5,380 bases of DNA from Dehalococcoidales bacterium (GTDB lineage: Bacteria; Chloroflexota; Dehalococcoidia; Dehalococcoidales; CSSed11-197), in NCBI GenBank assembly GCA_028705415.1, contig JAQWDO010000062.1, positions 1 through 5,380 on the forward strand. Reading direction: 5' to 3'. The first letter of the stretch is position 1. Each line of letters starts with the position of its first letter. Under the pieces are notes generated by a model, which was not told where the DNA came from, did not search any database, and worked only from the letters and a program-made list of their open reading frames with translations. The position numbers and the translations under genes were made by a program. Positions 4,847 to 5,380 of this stretch are shown here, piece by piece.

Positions 4847-5380
4847 TTATTTATCCCTGGATGTTATTGAGCGGGTGTAGGCGTCAACAATATTATGGCG
4901 CCGGAGAACCCCCAGTAATTTATTGGGATTGTCCTTGTCTACCACCGGTATGCGGCCGACATCTGTTCCTATCCTGACCATCACGTCATGCAGGGTCTGA
5001 CCCGGGTAGCAGACCTTGGGGTTCCTGGTTGCAATATCGGCTACTTTCAAGTTTTCAGCTGAACCTCTCTGCATGGCTGAAACCAGGTCAGTTACGGTTA
5101 CAACTCCTGTCAGTTCCCCGTTTTGGTCTACCACAGGAAATCCATGGTGCCCGCTTTTCTTTAGTTTATCACTTAATTCTTGTACCGGCATAGTATCGGT
5201 AACAGTCGGGAAATTCCGGGTCATAATCCGGCTTACGGTGATTTCCTTCATCGGATTGCTCTGGTTTATTGCCAGTATATTAATGCCTTTTTTTAAAAGC
5301 CTTTCGGTGTATATGCTCTCCGGAGTAAAAGAGCGTGCCAGGGTTGTGGCGACCACAACCGCAATCATCAGAGGCAGGAT
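4847..5380 (-). CDS. Chloride channel/antiporter of the ClC family, C-terminal part with CBS pair (partial, cut by right edge)
   Basis: The open frame enters from the right edge: the 12 bases before the first internal ATG (5368-5366) encode I-L-P-L in frame, so the true start lies outside. The visible 177 residues begin with the end of a membrane helix (ILPLMIAVVVATTLAR), followed by FTPESIYTERLLKKGI. This junction is characteristic of ClC proteins, where the last helix runs into a cytoplasmic linker. Two CBS domains follow at about residues 49-106 (VSRIMTRN...FPVVDQNGELTGVVTVTDL) and 112-171 (VADIATRN...IPVVDKDNPNKLLGVLRRHNIV). CBS pairs usually bind adenine nucleotides and regulate the transporter. 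The selectivity-filter and gating-glutamate regions are not in view, so channel versus H+/Cl- antiporter cannot be decided. It is the most upstream gene of the minus-strand run ClC-ctaB-tgt seen here. A free-standing CBS protein starting at the internal ATG is unlikely, given the in-frame hydrophobic residues upstream. Confidence 0.85.
   Translation of the reverse strand: MLPLMIAVVVATTLARSFTPESIYTERLLKKGINILAINQSNPMKEITVSRIMTRNFPTVTDTMPVQELSDKLKKSGHHGFPVVDQNGELTGVVTVTDLVSAMQRGSAENLKVADIATRNPKVCYPGQTLHDVMVRIGTDVGRIPVVDKDNPNKLLGVLRRHNIVDAYTRSITSRDK

Noticed and set aside
4847..5368. Free-standing two-CBS-domain protein starting at the ATG at 5368
   Set aside because: The frame continues upstream to the window edge encoding I-L-P-L, and the N-terminal residues look like the last ClC helix. 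It is therefore treated as the C-terminal end of a longer transporter.
1..5380. CRISPR arrays, tRNA/rRNA genes, insertion sequences, defence or toxin-antitoxin systems
   Set aside because: I found no regularly spaced repeats, cloverleaf-like sequence, transposase motif or terminal inverted repeats. Nearly all the sequence is accounted for by housekeeping genes.

Overview
No undescribed system stands out in this 5.4-kb window. It is a compact piece of bacterial chromosome carrying ordinary housekeeping genes, with several details worth a second look. The presence of Tat, DHPS, HPPK, bacterial-type Tgt and sigma70-like promoters shows a bacterium. Gene content and the style of the DHPS N-terminus remind me of Dehalococcoidia-like Chloroflexota, but this is an impression from memory and not something the sequence proves. 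Genes are tightly packed, and there are no RNA genes, insertion sequences or CRISPR arrays.

Layout. The left 0.8 kb is on the minus strand and holds two tandem TatA/E-family genes (782-477, then 314-99). A third minus-strand gene may begin at the extreme left edge. The 783-991 interval holds two back-to-back promoters: TTGACA-N17-TATTAT reading left into the tatA pair and TTGATT-N16-TATAAT reading right into folP. The plus-strand operon folP-folK-PTPS (992-2709) is translationally coupled: folP and folK overlap by one base, and folK and the PTPS gene abut with no gap. From 2800 to the right edge the genes are again on the minus strand. In transcription order they are the C-terminal end of a ClC-type chloride channel/antiporter with a CBS pair (cut by the right edge), a heme O synthase-like UbiA-family prenyltransferase (GTG start, 14 bp downstream) and tgt (ATGA overlap). 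tgt ends tail-to-tail with the PTPS gene across a 90-bp gap.

How the genes fit together. FolP and FolK catalyse consecutive steps of folate synthesis. The third operon gene is a 6-pyruvoyl-tetrahydropterin synthase homologue (COG0720) whose active-site motif is C-E-x-x-H-G-H. It has both the Cys typical of queuosine-type QueD (PTPS-I) and the Glu typical of folate-type PTPS-III. Its place in a folate operon that has no folB here, facing the queuosine gene tgt, suggests a dual-purpose enzyme feeding both pathways. This is the best lead in the window. Other points of interest are the unusually conserved 5' ends of the two tatA copies, substitutions in the Tgt substrate pocket, and departures from the usual motifs in the CtaB-like protein.
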